Made by a program: the position numbers and the translations under genes. A stretch of DNA of 64,000 nt from assembly GCA_037576215.1 (NCBI GenBank), contig JBANDB010000002.1, forward strand, positions 4,898,001 to 4,962,000. The letters run 5' to 3'. Source of the DNA: Armillaria gallica (taxonomy: Eukaryota; Basidiomycota; Agaricomycetes; Agaricales; Physalacriaceae). Shown here one piece after another: positions 36,076 to 47,913 of the stretch; position 1 is the first letter of the stretch, and each line of letters begins with the position of its first letter. The notes beneath the pieces are model-generated. The model saw only the letters and a program-made list of their open reading frames with translations. It was not told the origin of the DNA and ran no database searches.

Positions 36076-36812
36076 ATGTTCGGCCAGCTCCCTCCTGAGC
36101 TGGTTCACGCCATTATCTCAGAGTTTTGGTACTCTGAACGTCCCTCAGATGATAGAATTATATTCATGAAAACATGTCCCCTCATCAACAGCCTCTGGAA
36201 GGACGTCTTTGCCCACATTGCTTCCCGGGACATCTTCGTTCCAACCAAAGAATATCTCTTCTATCTCAGCTCAATTATACGCAACAAGGACTCTCTGATC
36301 TACGGCCTTCACCTCCCTCACTCTACTCGTACGATTACCTGCCATGTCGACCTCGTCGACGCAACCAAGGACGCCGCCCAAGAACCATACACAACCCTAT
36401 CCAATCTCCCCAATTACATCGGCTTTCGCAAATGTTTTCCCACATCACCCGCATCTTCCTCGAAATCAGGTATCACGTCCGACGCGGATTCTTCGCTCTC
36501 ATACTCTATCGACACCAAATCATCCGGACCCGAATATCCGTAACGCTTGACCAAGCAACGACGGGGCTGGGTGTCCTACCGGTGGACTGGGAGATCACTG
36601 CTGACGACCCAGAGCCTGATTATATCCGTGGTGAATATGCTGATCCTAACTGGATAATGTTTCTGAGGGATGCCACGAACGCTATGGCCCCCGCCGCCTT
36701 GTCCAAATGTGTCAAAAACCGTCCCTCTACAGGACCTGCTATCACATTCGACATATCTGAACTGCGTCATGCGGTTTTCGGGCCATGGTATCCACACCGA
36801 GACACCGGGTGA
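36076..36812 (+). pseudogene. F-box-like protein gene with a frameshift
   Basis: From ATG 36076 the frame reads MFGQLPPELVHAIISEFWYS, an F-box-like start, then DDRIIFMKTCPLINSLWKDV, IASRDIFVPTKEYLFYL, and LPNYIGFRKC. At about 36435, within TTTTCCC, one base seems to be missing: the expected continuation (HITRIFLEIRYHVRRGFFAL) lies in another frame, which stays open to 36812 through VTLDQATTGLGVLPVDWEI and SELRHAVFGPWYPHRDTG. The parts join exactly at the shift, so it is either a very young pseudogene or a base-call error in a homopolymer. The intact protein would be about 245 residues, an adaptor-type F-box-like protein of a basidiomycete family. Partners are unknown. Confidence 0.6.
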
Positions 36813-37451
36813 CGTGCGGGGCATGAATCGTCGCTTCGGAAAGGCAGTTCGAGTCCCCAGGCCATTTAGTGAGAATGTTTTCCTTATTTTTAACTTCCTT
36901 GTCTCATCTTTATTGAGGTTTATGGGCATTCTTTGCGGAAGTATATGAAGATTTTACATGGATGGACAATACAGTACGGGAATGGTCGAGGCTGGTACAG
37001 CCTTGTGTTTGTCCCTACGAAAATATGAGTGTTATAGTGCATAATAAATCGGATAGGTGCAAGTAGACTTTCTTCGGACCACAAGTTGTTAGCTTGTTTC
37101 GATCCGTCCCCAAGAGTCATGGGAATTTGACACATATCTTCTCGATACCTTGAATGCCTAGCAGACACGAATCCTTGAACTCGATTTATCACCGGCTTGC
37201 AGATCATTTGAATCTGGATTTGACTGTCTCGACGACGTCTAGAGGTATGCTTGCTCAGAGTGAACTAAACATGCTACAAACAATCAGTAGCCAGGCGCGA
37301 TCATCTGTACAGAATCCTCAGGCTCGGAAGCCTAGAATGGGAGTGTTTTCCTCTGGTCCATGCAGCAGACACGACGACGGTAACACCTCCCGCCGTACGT
37401 CAGAAACATTTCGATTTGATACCAACTTGTTCTGGCCAATCTTGATAAAGT
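36813..37451. other. intergenic, no gene seen
   Basis: Between the F-box-like gene and the 3' end of the HNH gene. Short frames only. Confidence 0.45.
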
Positions 37452-38722
37452 CTAGACAAAGCAGATATCAAACACCTCCCAGCCTCTGTTCCGCCCCCGA
37501 ACGTAATAAGAGTGCCAAAGACAAAAGATAGTGGGACCCTCCATCCTCTGCCAAGACCTGTACGTCTCTAAATCTTGGAATAGTTGTTCCACGACCTCTC
37601 CTGCCCCCGAGAGATGGGCAATCTTCGCGCAAACATCATGGAGTTGAAAATAACGACAGCTGGGAAGAGGGATTTTCCCGCCCGTCGCATCCCTGAGCGT
37701 CACTCGGTCCGGAAGTCCATACTCTGCATTTAGGTCTGAGGGATAAGTATGAATCTCATACGTATCCTATACAAATCTCGTGTTCAGAGGGGCAAGAGGA
37801 AGAGAATTAATTCACTTACAGGTCCAACTGGATGAAGGGAGAACTGGAGCTCATCAAACAGGCTATGAAACTCAGGTGATATCGTGAACGTATTCTCCGC
37901 TCTGTGAATGTTATTCTGATTGAGCTCTTTGACAATTGAAATCTCGGCAAATCGTTCAACGACGTCAGCGGAAGAAGTCGCCCATGCCAGCTGACAAGCA
38001 AATTGAGCTACAGACAAGCGTGAGGGAAAGATAAGACAAACCTTTCTCTGAGCGGCATCTGTCAGCCCGCCGACTACTATATTGTCCGCCGTCGATTGAC
38101 CGAATATGTGAGACCAGCATTGTATTTCTCCTCCTCTCCCCCGCCGCTACATTGATCGTTGTCAGGTCATCGCGAAGGCTGGCAATATCCACATTCCCTG
38201 ACAATATACACCGATAATTGTCTCGCGCCAAAGCCTGGAGAGCTTCAGCTCAGAACAACGCTCTAAAATGTCGCTTACCAGCTTTTTAGCATTACTTGCG
38301 CTGGCAGTGAGTTGCGACAAAAGGACTTCGACGTTGTCTGCCGTAGCTTGCGATGACTGAGGCGTCGATATCGCACCCTTTGTATTTCTGACTAGTTCCA
38401 GTGAAGGGTATTCTTAGGACAAAGACGCGGACGTACAAGTCCCAATCACGCCCATAACATATAAATACGACAAGCCTGCAAGAAACTCGGCATTATCGTC
38501 ACAACTGGATATATCTCTCGCCAAAGAAACCTTAGAAGGAGAGTGAATAAGTGCGTAGCCCAGGACTCGGGCCGCGACTTCTGGGCTGAATTTGAACATG
38601 ATTGCGGCTTCAGAAAACTCGCTCCAGCTACCGCCAGAAGCTTCAAGGTTTAGACAAGATTCATACGCTGCGTGTTCGCCAGAGAACGAGTCAAAAGGGT
38701 TTGGTAGCAGTCGTTCAGGCAT
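37452..38722 (-). CDS. HNH-nuclease-domain protein
   Basis: Starts MPERLLPNPFDSFSGEHAAY. Exon 1 ends near VIGT; exon 2 carries STPQSSQATADNVEVLLSQL; exon 3 has ALARDNYRCILSGNVDIASL, the RD.Y.C entry of the fungal HNH domain. Further exons supply LVSHIFGQS (first His), NNIHRAENTFTISPEFHSLF (Asn and last His), and the C-terminal HDVCAKIAHLSGAGEVVEQL. The H-N-H trio is thus complete. Proteins of this kind are common and unstudied in Agaricomycetes; whether they cut DNA is unknown. The exact borders of two exons near 38050-38110 are uncertain. The last ORF runs to the stop at 37452. A decayed relative lies 3 kb away at 33287. Confidence 0.72.
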
Positions 38723-39195
38723 GGTGGTAAATTGAAGAGGTGGATTGACTCCTAGCCGGCGGACTCACGGCTGGTCCAAAATAGAAACTACTTGCGTTCC
38801 GATCACTCGGCTTCGATTCCGAGTCACCTTCACTTTATCAACGAGAGGCTCAGAGCGCCACCTTCTCCTGGAAGCTAGTTGAAGACTTCTGCCATCGAAC
38901 AGCTGGCTCAGAGTGCTGCGAGACAGGATTGGCACTGGCACGCTCTTCGGATTCTGTAATTTGATGATGTATAAATAACAGGCTAACCAAGTCGGATCGT
39001 CAGAAAATAAGACATCGTGAGCTTCATTTCTTGAATCAATGATGTCGCTTTACCTTTAAACACGCAGTACCCACTGTTCCAAATAACGGAGCCAAAACGG
39101 AAAATTGCGCCGTGTTTTCTGGACTTGTTTGTCCTCCCACTACGACGTTCCAACATTTCCTCGAGTTCAATATACAGAGAGGTGTCAACAAGAAA
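38723..39195. other. intergenic, no gene seen
   Basis: Between the start of the HNH gene and the stop of the RNase H gene. Nothing recognisable. Confidence 0.45.
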
Positions 39196-39971
39196 TTATG
39201 AGGCGCGGGTCGCAGCTTTCGCGAGCGAATCTGCTTCGTGATTATCCTCTCGTCCAATCTTCCAAAACCCTACTTGAATCCCTGTACATTCCAAGGTCGT
39301 AATTAAGAGGTCCAGTCTCAGGAATAGATCAAGATTGCTGGGACGCTCTCCGCGGGAATTCAACCATGAGTTGTTCTGTCTGCTCTCAGTATCGAGAGCA
39401 ACATTCACAAGTTATGACATACCTTCCACCGAGGAAGCCACGCTGTCATACCCTCAGCTACGTATTGCGAGTCTGTGACGATAACGAATTTACTATCCAA
39501 AGGATAGGGATGAAAAGCAACTCTGTGTGTGTGGGTCGAGTAGTCGGGATGCTTCCCGAATTGCACCATTTCCTCTTTGTGGATTAGACTTAGCCCCTGA
39601 ATCGCAGCCAGCAGCTCTGCACGCTGACTCGTCCTAGGGCCGCCAGGATCGACGAAGTCATCAATTGGGAGGCTCCATCGGTACTCGGACCCAACGGGCC
39701 CCATTACTATGCCCATTCCTGAGATCGCATTGGCGTAACCGTTATTAGAGCAGGCGCCGTCTGTGAAGACTAGCTTGTAGTTATGACAGGTTGGACCCGT
39801 AATTTGCCCGTAGTAAGAGCCAGCCCAGATGCAGGCAGCAAAGTACCGTCTGCAGAGGGAACATTGTGCGGTCAGCTCATGAGCTCGACGAGGTCCGAAG
39901 TTAGGATCCAGGATGAAATTGCGGTCCACGATCCTGTGATCGTTCACAGGTAATGGCATTGGCAAGGTCAT
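39196..39971 (-). CDS. RNase H type 1 domain protein
   Basis: Two exons (39971-39423 and 39375-39196) join in frame to 242 residues. The N-terminus has a short Cys-containing stretch (QCSLCRRYFAAC). The RNase H fold is clear: KLVFTDGACSNNG (first catalytic Asp), TSQRAELLAAIQG (Glu), FVIVTDSQYVAEG (Asp), and GREDNHEADSLAKAA (last Asp), with the NSWLNSRGERPSNLDLF handle region. All four carboxylates are present, so it is likely active on the RNA strand of RNA-DNA hybrids. It stands alone, without reverse transcriptase or integrase domains, so it is a cellular-type or domesticated gene rather than an intact retroelement. Confidence 0.86.
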
Positions 39972-40898
39972 TGAAGATGTCTATGGCAATCTCCCGTCTT
40001 GTGAGAAAGTAGTGTGTTCGCTGGCGACATCGACCCTGCTTCGCAGGGTCGACAGGGGCCAACTCGCTACCTTGGCATTCGGGTAATTCCGAGTGCACTT
40101 AACTTCAGAAGAATTTTTGGGCCTAGAGTTCAGTATAAAACCACTGAGATCGAGCTCGCACACGCATCATCAACCGTTGATCTTTACGACTCGGGACTAA
40201 CGGCACAGGCTCATTCCTCAACAAACCCGTGTCACGCTCTAACGACTCGGATGGTGCGGCAGGAGTCTGTGTGACCTTGCAGAGATTATGCAAAGAATTG
40301 AGGCCCGCAACCTAGGTGGCACAGCGTGAGGTGCATGATCGAATTGAAATGTCGTTGCTTTGAATGAATTGCCTAGAGAAACTCGTGGAAAATTTCTGAA
40401 GGGAGGGTAGCCTACCAACCTCAATTAAGCACTGATGGGATTTCAAGTGGGATTCAACGAAGGAACAACTACGCGAAATCGTAAGCGAAGGTTGCGGCGC
40501 GTCCCGCATGATCTTAGTCAGATTTGGTGGGGATATGAAAACCTAGTGTATAAATGTGATGGAAGCCCGGAAAGCACGCCGTGCCTTTTCGTTCGCCTTC
40601 GTAGTACGAAAGATTGGAGGTCGGCAATGGCACTTGCCCTAGATACACAGCGTTGGATGAAGTGTCGTTGTCTCAAGTTCGCACTCATCTCCGTCGACGG
40701 GGCAGCGCGTTCGGTTCTTGTCCGCTTGAAATCCTTTGACGGTTTTTGTAATTCTAACAGCATGTAGGCTTGTTTCGAACAATCAGGACGGGAAATACTC
40801 CGTCTATTGTTCGGGCTTGTTATTTAAGAATACGCAATGCGTAGGCTTTAAATAGTTCGTCCCTAGGCTTCGCTCCTGTCAGAAAAATAATGGGCCGT
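39972..40898. other. intergenic with an unsupported ORF
   Basis: A plus-strand frame at 40435-40767 (110 codons) has a Trp/Arg-rich composition and no known motif. No other gene evidence. Confidence 0.4.
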
Positions 40899-42250
40899 TC
40901 AAAGTCTACTCAGCCCAGTTTCTTCTGCACTGATACCCAGCTCCTCGGGGCCGACTTTATATGACTCCAATTCTAGTTCACCGGGCGCCCCGCTCGCCTG
41001 GGACTGAAGGCCCGGACGGATGTCTGCAGCGAATTGGAGACCAGATCCCTAGAGTCCACTCTGAATGAGAAGCTAGCGAAAATAGTAGAGAATTGAACCA
41101 ACCTTTGGCACGGAGTCATGTTGTCCATCGTTCACGCTTTGAATATACGACCGTGCGTTGATCGATGCGAGCACGGTGTTGCAGTAGACAGGTGAAAGAA
41201 AGAAATAGAGCCCCGTATAGAGGTAGTAGGTCGGATATACCATTAACTAGGGATAGTGAACGTGGTGATAGTAAGTGATTGTCAATTTCATACCATGACC
41301 AAAGTAATTATCGCGATAACGGCTGGCCAGGTACCCGTGTTGATAGAGAAGAGGATGAGCCGATGGATCATTGAACGAGTCCTTGGAAGAATGATTAGAT
41401 GGGAATAGCCAAGGTAAGAGGGATCGAATGGCATACTCCTTGGTTGTGTTGCCAATGCGAAGGTACCTTCGCCAGAGGAATAGGCATACCGTGACTGTGA
41501 TAAACAAATCTACAACGGCACCGTCGATGAAATATGCGATAGCGACGCCCTGGATAGACGTGAGAACTCAGTTGTTTAGTACAAACTCGGGAACTTGCCT
41601 TGCTAGTAGAGGTAAATTGTAGTTCGTTCGTCGCTGGAAGGCTGTTGTGAAATTATAAATTAAGTGTTAAGTGAAAGCAGTCTCAGGGGGCTCACTTGAT
41701 AATCATAAAAACTACACAGCAAAAACTAGGATCAGGGCTCCACGTACGGCAAAGAAATGTTTCTCTACCGTACTCACTGATTCCGTCGACTAGATGGTCC
41801 AGGTTCCTTAGTATACGACAATGCAAGATCCAACGCCACTCACCAAATTGGAATAGGATGGCGGGTGCCTGTGAGAACCGGTAACTTGTAAGTATTTAAG
41901 GAATAAGGGCATCTGGTGGAAGTACCTACGAGGAAGGTAATGATAAGTTTGCTTTTATCGCTGACTGAAGCGACATTAAAGCCCATAGTGACTAAAGCAA
42001 CATAGTCCGAGTCTTACATATCCAAATTCGATACGCAAAAAATCCTTGGGCCGGTGTGGCGACCAGAATCTGCAAGACAACGAGGTGTGTTAGATATACG
42101 AGAGATTAAGTCGATTCTCTAACCGTGAAAAGGACTTGAATCTGGGGCGAATCAGAGGGGTTAAAGCCATTCTTAGTGACTAAACACTGACCAAATACTC
42201 GCTGTCGAGCCGGGATGCTTTAGTACGGACCAATCTTTCTTTGATCTGCA
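40899..42250 (-). CDS. DUF6534-like membrane protein, N-terminus unresolved
   Basis: Minus-strand exons can be followed: DWSVLKHPGSTASIW, IQVLFT joined to ILVATPAQGFFAYRIWI, VSDKSKLIITFLV, YRFSQAPAILFQFG, GVAIAYFIDGAVVDLFITVT with VCLFLWRRYLRIGNTTKEYA, then YLYTGLYFFLSPVYCNTVLA with SINARSYIQSVNDGQ, and a tail ending EELGISAEETGLSRL with stop at 40899. The F(A)YRI, FLWRR and lyF.lSpvY.Nt.LASiNaR motifs are those of DUF6534 proteins, a family of membrane proteins of unknown role in mushrooms. The N-terminal TM exons should lie at 42250-42700, but stops and missing motifs there leave the start open; the gene may be truncated. Confidence 0.66.
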
Positions 42251-45200
42251 AGAACATACAAGAAAATATGATCTGTGCTTGCTGTCGCGTTGTCGTGTAT
42301 TACCTTGTACACTAGAGATACCACGCACTCAGTTAAAATGCCCGACGGAATATTGCCAGCTAACTTACCTCCAGAAACGATGAGACCTTGATGCACTGTA
42401 TCCATAGACCTATTCACGGACATCAAAAAGCATCGCGGCAACGCAGTGGAAATGTATGACCAGAGCCAGATAACCTATGGGGAGAGTGCCACGAGTTAGT
42501 GGTGGACATTAAGACTGCTAAATTTCCTACCAAACACCTGATGCGGCGACTATCGCTCTGAGTACTATATGAAACCGTTAACGTAGGAATACACTGGTTC
42601 TGCATGAAATCGTACTTGAAGAAATACAGAAAACTAACTCGGAGCGACATGAGTCGATCGTGACTTTTGTGGAGGACAGTACTGACATTTGCAGGCAGGA
42701 TATCCCTATATTTGTATTAAGCAACGAATATTGCAGCAGAGACGTTCGCGCTCACCCCAAAGAGCCATAGTGAACAAGACCGATAAAACTTCGATACCAG
42801 AAAATAGGAAAAAATCCGGCATTGAAGAACGGTGCACTGTGGCAGCAGACGTCGTGTGTGGTGTTCACGGAGCAGGCCAGAGATGAAGAGAAGCTTTTCG
42901 ATAGTACATGTTGTCGCTGCAGGATTTTAAAGCGCACCGGGATCTTTCCAGACGATGGATGCTGATTTGTCGGTCATGTCATGATTCTTGGGATGAATTG
43001 GAAGAGACAGGGCGCCGTCAGGTTCTGATCGTGAAATCATTATCGTCGAGTTAGTACCTCGAGACAGGTCCTGTGTGGGCCGTACTCTTCGTTTCGTTGA
43101 ACACAGCTACTTGCAAATGTGCCTCGTGAAGGAATCAATATCATGATCCATCCCAGCTTGAATTTTGCAAAACACCATGACGCAAGAACCCGAGAGATTG
43201 GGTCAATCAGTAAATCAAGTCTAGGCCTCAAACTTGTAGGAGACCGCGGATGGGGTTTTGCTCGTGGCTGTAGAGAGTTAGAACTCCGAATCATGCCGCT
43301 CTCGTGCCGGTACGTAAATTCGTGTAATTCGTTCAAGATCGACTTCGTTTATATGCGTTTCTGCTTTATTCCCCATCCTCCGGTGTAGTTGCATCTTAAC
43401 TATCTAACCTTGAGGACTAGAAGATTACCCGTCAACTGATCCGCCCTTGTCTACCTCATGGTCTACATGATTCTTGGAAGGAGTCTCAAGACCGACGGAG
43501 GAAAGACAAGTTATTTTTATGGCTACATGACCGTGCTAAATCTTCAACGGTCCTGGTCTATCCGACAACAACCTGAATGTTCCTGAGCACATTTTCCAGC
43601 TTGGCCTCATCATCATCAAAGGATTCGACGGTCTCACCCGCCATTTCGGTGAGCTGGGAGTGCTAGGTGCCTTTTTCCTAGTAGAAGCCTGATATTTTCG
43701 TCGGGGCTTGCTGATTGGAGTGGTAGGGGTATGAGAACACATATCTGCGGAGGTTGATGTAGCTGCAGGAGGGAAATGACTATTGTGGATAATTGGAGAG
43801 CACGAAGAGCGTAAAGCCCGTTCCCAATTAAGTTCTGTGTTGAGCAGAGAGTGGTGTTGGCATTGAGTACGGATGATTCTCGTTATCAAAGCCGTTTAGC
43901 ATGTCTCGAGAGGCCTCAAGTACCAACTAGGATGAATAGTAGTCGTAGTCGCACTGGCATGTGAGAAACTTAGACTTTGCGAGCGTTGGTATTTCATTGT
44001 GTTATCGTTATTACTCACGCCAGGTCAGACGGCATAAGTTGGTCTACGAGACTTTTTCCCTGTCAGTGGTTACCTGACACGGTCAGTTGTGTACAAGCCA
44101 GGCTGCCTCAGAAAATCCCAACTTAAGCCAAGCTGAACGGTGTCTTGAAATTAAACAACCAAAGTTACCAAACCCAATCGTAAACAGCAAGGGCGCCGAG
44201 CTCATGGGAAGAAACTTGAACAGACCCAAAAGAAAACAAGTCCGATCAGTCTGTTTGAGAAATCCTTCGATTTGTATCGCAGACTCACACACATTGACCG
44301 TATCTGCCAGAATATATGCTGTCCGATCCCTGTTGAATAGGAATTCTATTACTTCGCAACAGCAGATACGACACACGAAGATATGACCAACCAGATAACA
44401 CTTCTACGTCGCAGGACTAGATTGAAGGCCTTCCGCGACATGTTCGGAATGGCTGTTTTTAAGATCGGTACATTACCACGATCTTATGGATGATATTGAT
44501 GATGATTAATTGATTAACACTCCTTGATCTGGGTATATGCGTGCAGTCCGGTGATCCACGCGACTACAGTCTAACATTTCTGTTCAATAATGTTATGGGA
44601 CTGAAGAAATTGCTTCAGCGGCATCTTGCTCATCTTACGGTGTTTACCGTCTTCGAATGGGTCAAATTTGTGACCATCGACGAAGATGTGATTCAGCGAG
44701 GCGGTGTTGATGGTGAGCAGTCGTTTGAATCGGGATTGAACGCAAAGGCGGATGTGATTGTAGGGATATCTGTGCGAGCTGGTAATGACAGTTTCACTGG
44801 ATTCCCTCCGATGGTGCTTCTAGCAGCATACGGCAATTCATCGACAACGTAAACGGCATTCCACACAAACAGAAGAGCAGTTACGTTCAATCGCTCAATG
44901 TAGCTCCCGCTCAAAAGTGTCGACGTCTCTTCTGGCCCAGTTTGTCCACGACAAGTTTGCGCACCAGATTATAGCATAGATCAAAGGAGCACTGCACATC
45001 CTAGCAAAGAGAGAGACACGAGCGCTTCTAGAGGAATCCGTATCTCAATTCGCCCCCCTCCCCCATGTAGATCGAACACGAGGTGAATCTCTGATGGCGG
45101 GGATAGAGATCGTTATTGGAAGCATAAAGAGGGACCAGTGGAGTAGTCCTATTGACGATACTTTGGATACAGGATACGGGCGTGGAGAAGATCAGTCAAC

Positions 45201-45399
45201 AAGTGGAGCTGTTACCTGACTCGAGAAAATGCGCATGAAACATTTTGACACGGATGTAGAGAAAGTCCGCAACGAGAGGCATGGACTGCAGTCCGGTGAC
45301 TCTTCATTATCGCGTTCGACTGGGAGCATGTGGTGTTGGACATGACGAAGTGTTTGTCCAAATGGAAGGTACGCTTGTCTTTGAGGTCCCCGAACGGCA
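42251..45399. other. long gene-poor region
   Basis: May contain the missing 5' exons of the DUF6534-like gene (42251-42700). Further right, a minus-strand frame at 44083-44376 is hydrophobic in part, and a plus-strand frame at 44541-44852 with a possible continuation near 45010-45220 looks mildly protein-like (LEESVSQFAPLPHV), but none has a recognised motif or splice support. Confidence 0.4.
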
Positions 45400-45404
45400 G
45401 CTAA

Positions 45405-45700
45405 TTGGATAGTATCAGACGAAAGGAATGCGCACGTCCCAAGGAGAGCGATCTGCGAATCTCGGCTGAGGCTGTTAGGTCTGCGGAGCCTTAGAGGGAG
45501 GTACCTCTGCGGGATTTTGGATAATCCCTCGAGAGTCGAGTGAGGTCGATGGGTTGGCAAAGAAGGCTACTCGTGTCATAGATTTTTGAAATGGAATTCG
45601 TTAACGGACATCGACATGTGTTGAAACGGACTTTCAGCAAGCGATTATAGCTTATAAAGATTAGAATATGTGCATAGCAATCTACTGAACGCAAACCTAC
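45405..45700. repeat. HAD 3'-flank repeat, copy 1
   Basis: Similar to 50910-51200 and 55120-55421: shared blocks gcgcacgtccc, gggattttggat, ctcgagag and ggacatcga appear in the same order. It marks the 3' side of each HAD unit. Confidence 0.65.
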
Positions 45701-46580
45701 AATTCCTTGTCATAGGATGGACGGTGCCATTTTTAGGAATAGAATCTTGGATGATCTAAGGATAACATTTAACTTTTCTCTGGAATAGTCTACCCCTAAA
45801 AGGCTGTCAGTCAGTATGGACTTCAAGCGGAGGGATAACGTGTCGACACACCGTTCATTCCCACTCGTTTCTTGGCTTGAACGCCAACGAATCCGTCCGA
45901 GTATCTTGTCTGCCGAAACTTACCCAGGTTCGCATATGTCCCTGCCCAAAAGCTCTTTGGCAGCAACTAAGAAGATGTCCAGTACTGGCTTTCCTATCAT
46001 ATCGGTTCCTCCCCCCCTCTCATCATCAACACAAACGACATTCTCTTCGAAACACTCAAATATACCTCCTGGATGGCCCGTTTTTCCTCATACCTCATCC
46101 ACTACCATGATGTATTCAGAGGGGCCGAGCACATCAGTGAAGGGACATAGAGGCATAGTATGTTCGTTCGCGACGTAGATAACAAGATTGATAGAAGGTG
46201 CTCGGCGGAAGCTCTCTCTACTAGAATAATTGTTATATTCGATTGCAAAAGGCATTGTCAGACGTACCCATGCATCCTGCTTTAGCGTGTTTCAGCTATA
46301 TCTTCACCGTGTTGCGCCGGGATATGATCTGTCCCTATTATGTGGGTCCGGTATGGTACCATTGAACGCGATTACTTGGGCACCTCTCTGTAGCCTCTGT
46401 ACCAATCAAAGTCCAGTGAGACGTAGATCCAGACCAGTGCGAATCGAGACTGGCCATCCATAACAAAAATCAAACAATCCGCCATTCTGGGCGGACCTGT
46501 GGTTTGGAGTTTGCATATTGAAATACAACCCAATGTCCCTAGAGCGCCTGACGGCCAGCTACGAGCACGAGCTCCATATA
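45701..46580 (-). pseudogene. HAD phosphatase pseudogene, copy 1
   Basis: Aligns on the minus strand with the HAD genes at 51203 and 55422 but is heavily decayed. Recognisable relics are the ccatgcatcctgcttta string (exon with AGCMG in copy 3), the gttgcgccgggatatgatct string, and a corrupted first catalytic region near 46460 (GATATGGATGG became gttatggatgg). The GRLRYEKK.GHLAEVF and KPAPDI regions correspond to 45930-46110 but carry many stops. No product is expected. Confidence 0.62.
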
Positions 46581-46589
46581 TGCGTAGCA

Positions 46590-47225
46590 GTCAACTTCAA
46601 TGCCATGGGTTCGAAATTTGAAAGTATTTGCCGATTTGTGCTCTTGTCAAGACGAATTGGACCCGGCCTCCGGGCGGAAGAGAGAACATCGTTTTAATTC
46701 AGCCTACGGGACAAAGCATAAGGATACGGGTGTGAACAGGGGGGAGGAAAGCATTGTGCCGTTACGAGACAATACCAATTGACGAGTGTATATGCATTCA
46801 CGGATTACCGCGGTTCCAAAGGACAAACTATTCCAGCAGTGATCATCGATGTAGCACGGCCTCTAACAGGGAAACTGAGCCTGTTCAAGCTCTATGTGGT
46901 ATTATCACTTCTTCTTGCAGTCATGATGAGCTCATGGAAAATGACAAACAAGATGTATTGGACAAAAAGACGCGGCTAGTAAAGGCACAAAGCGAAGCCA
47001 CGTCATCACGGAAAAGGAAGGAGTGGCAGTGCACTATATTTACGCCTGTGTACAAAATGAGCCTTCAAATAAAGCCTTCACCCAAGCAAGGTGATTCTAA
47101 CAAATTCGGTTCTCTGCCGTCACCACTATCATCATGAACTACGCATTCGTGCTTTCCTGTATTTCCGCTGACCATAAGAGGGAGGGAAGGCGCTTAAAAG
47201 TACAGCACCTCGCACTCGACCTCCA
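46590..47225. other. intergenic, 5' side of DUF6535 copy A
   Basis: The last part (from about 47120) is similar to 52040-52150 before DUF6535 copy B. The first part (46590-47110) has no counterpart there and no gene. Confidence 0.45.
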
Positions 47226-47233
47226 CTTTGACA

Positions 47234-47902
47234 CAGTGTTGTTAGGGTCGGGTCACCGACCCTCTGACTTGACCCGGGTCGGATGGGTCAGACCGATCGG
47301 TCAGATGGATGGCAGAAATACGGGGGGTCGGTAGGGTCGGTGGCAGTGCAGGTGACTAGTGGGAAATGAGTTGGAAACGACCGTGCTTGTAGGCCGAAAA
47401 TCAACTTTCCAACGTTTTTTTTTTCGTGCTGACGACAAAAGTATCCCGAAATCAGACCTGACCATCACAAACTCTGCCAGACGGAAGGGAGAGCGCAACT
47501 TCATTGGCCTCGATGTCAGCGGGATCAGTCATTGAATTTTAACGAGCAAAGCATAAAAGCTACTACTGTATCAGACGACAATGGAGACGTTGACGAACGT
47601 CGAAGACGCGCATTACGAACATGGCTCACATGACCCTCTCGAGTGGCTGTGTCAGAAACAGGTCAGAAAGCGCAACTTTGACTCGTTAGAGTCAGTAGAA
47701 TACTCTGAGGGCACCTCAACAAGCTCGTGGAGCCTTGCGAGGTACACTAGTAGTGGGACAATATCCTATATTGCCTTGCTATGCTGTCCTATCCATCCGA
47801 CCCTATCCGACCCTACCGACCCGGGTCAAAGGTCGGTCACTTTAGCCATTCATCCGACCCATCTGACCCTGACCCAACCGACCCGGGTCAGTAACAACAC
47901 TG
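47234..47902. mobile_element. hAT-type non-autonomous transposon, 669 bp
   Basis: Ends are 11-bp terminal inverted repeats (CAGTGTTGTTA at 47234-47244, TAACAACACTG at 47892-47902). The element is flanked by a perfect 8-bp target-site duplication, CTTTGACA (47226-47233 and 47903-47910), the length made by hAT transposases. Both subterminal zones carry many GGTCGG/GGGTC units in opposite orientation, as is usual for hAT transposase binding. At the same place in the paralogous copy B (about 52147-52154) the sequence has only one CTTTGATA and no element, an empty site. The internal ORF at 47581 shows no sure transposase domain. Confidence 0.9.
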
Positions 47903-47913
47903 CTTTGACAGCC

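Noticed and set aside
36819..36880. tRNA T-arm-like string cagttcgagtcccc
   Set aside because: The flanking bases do not form the five-pair stem and no anticodon arm is found.
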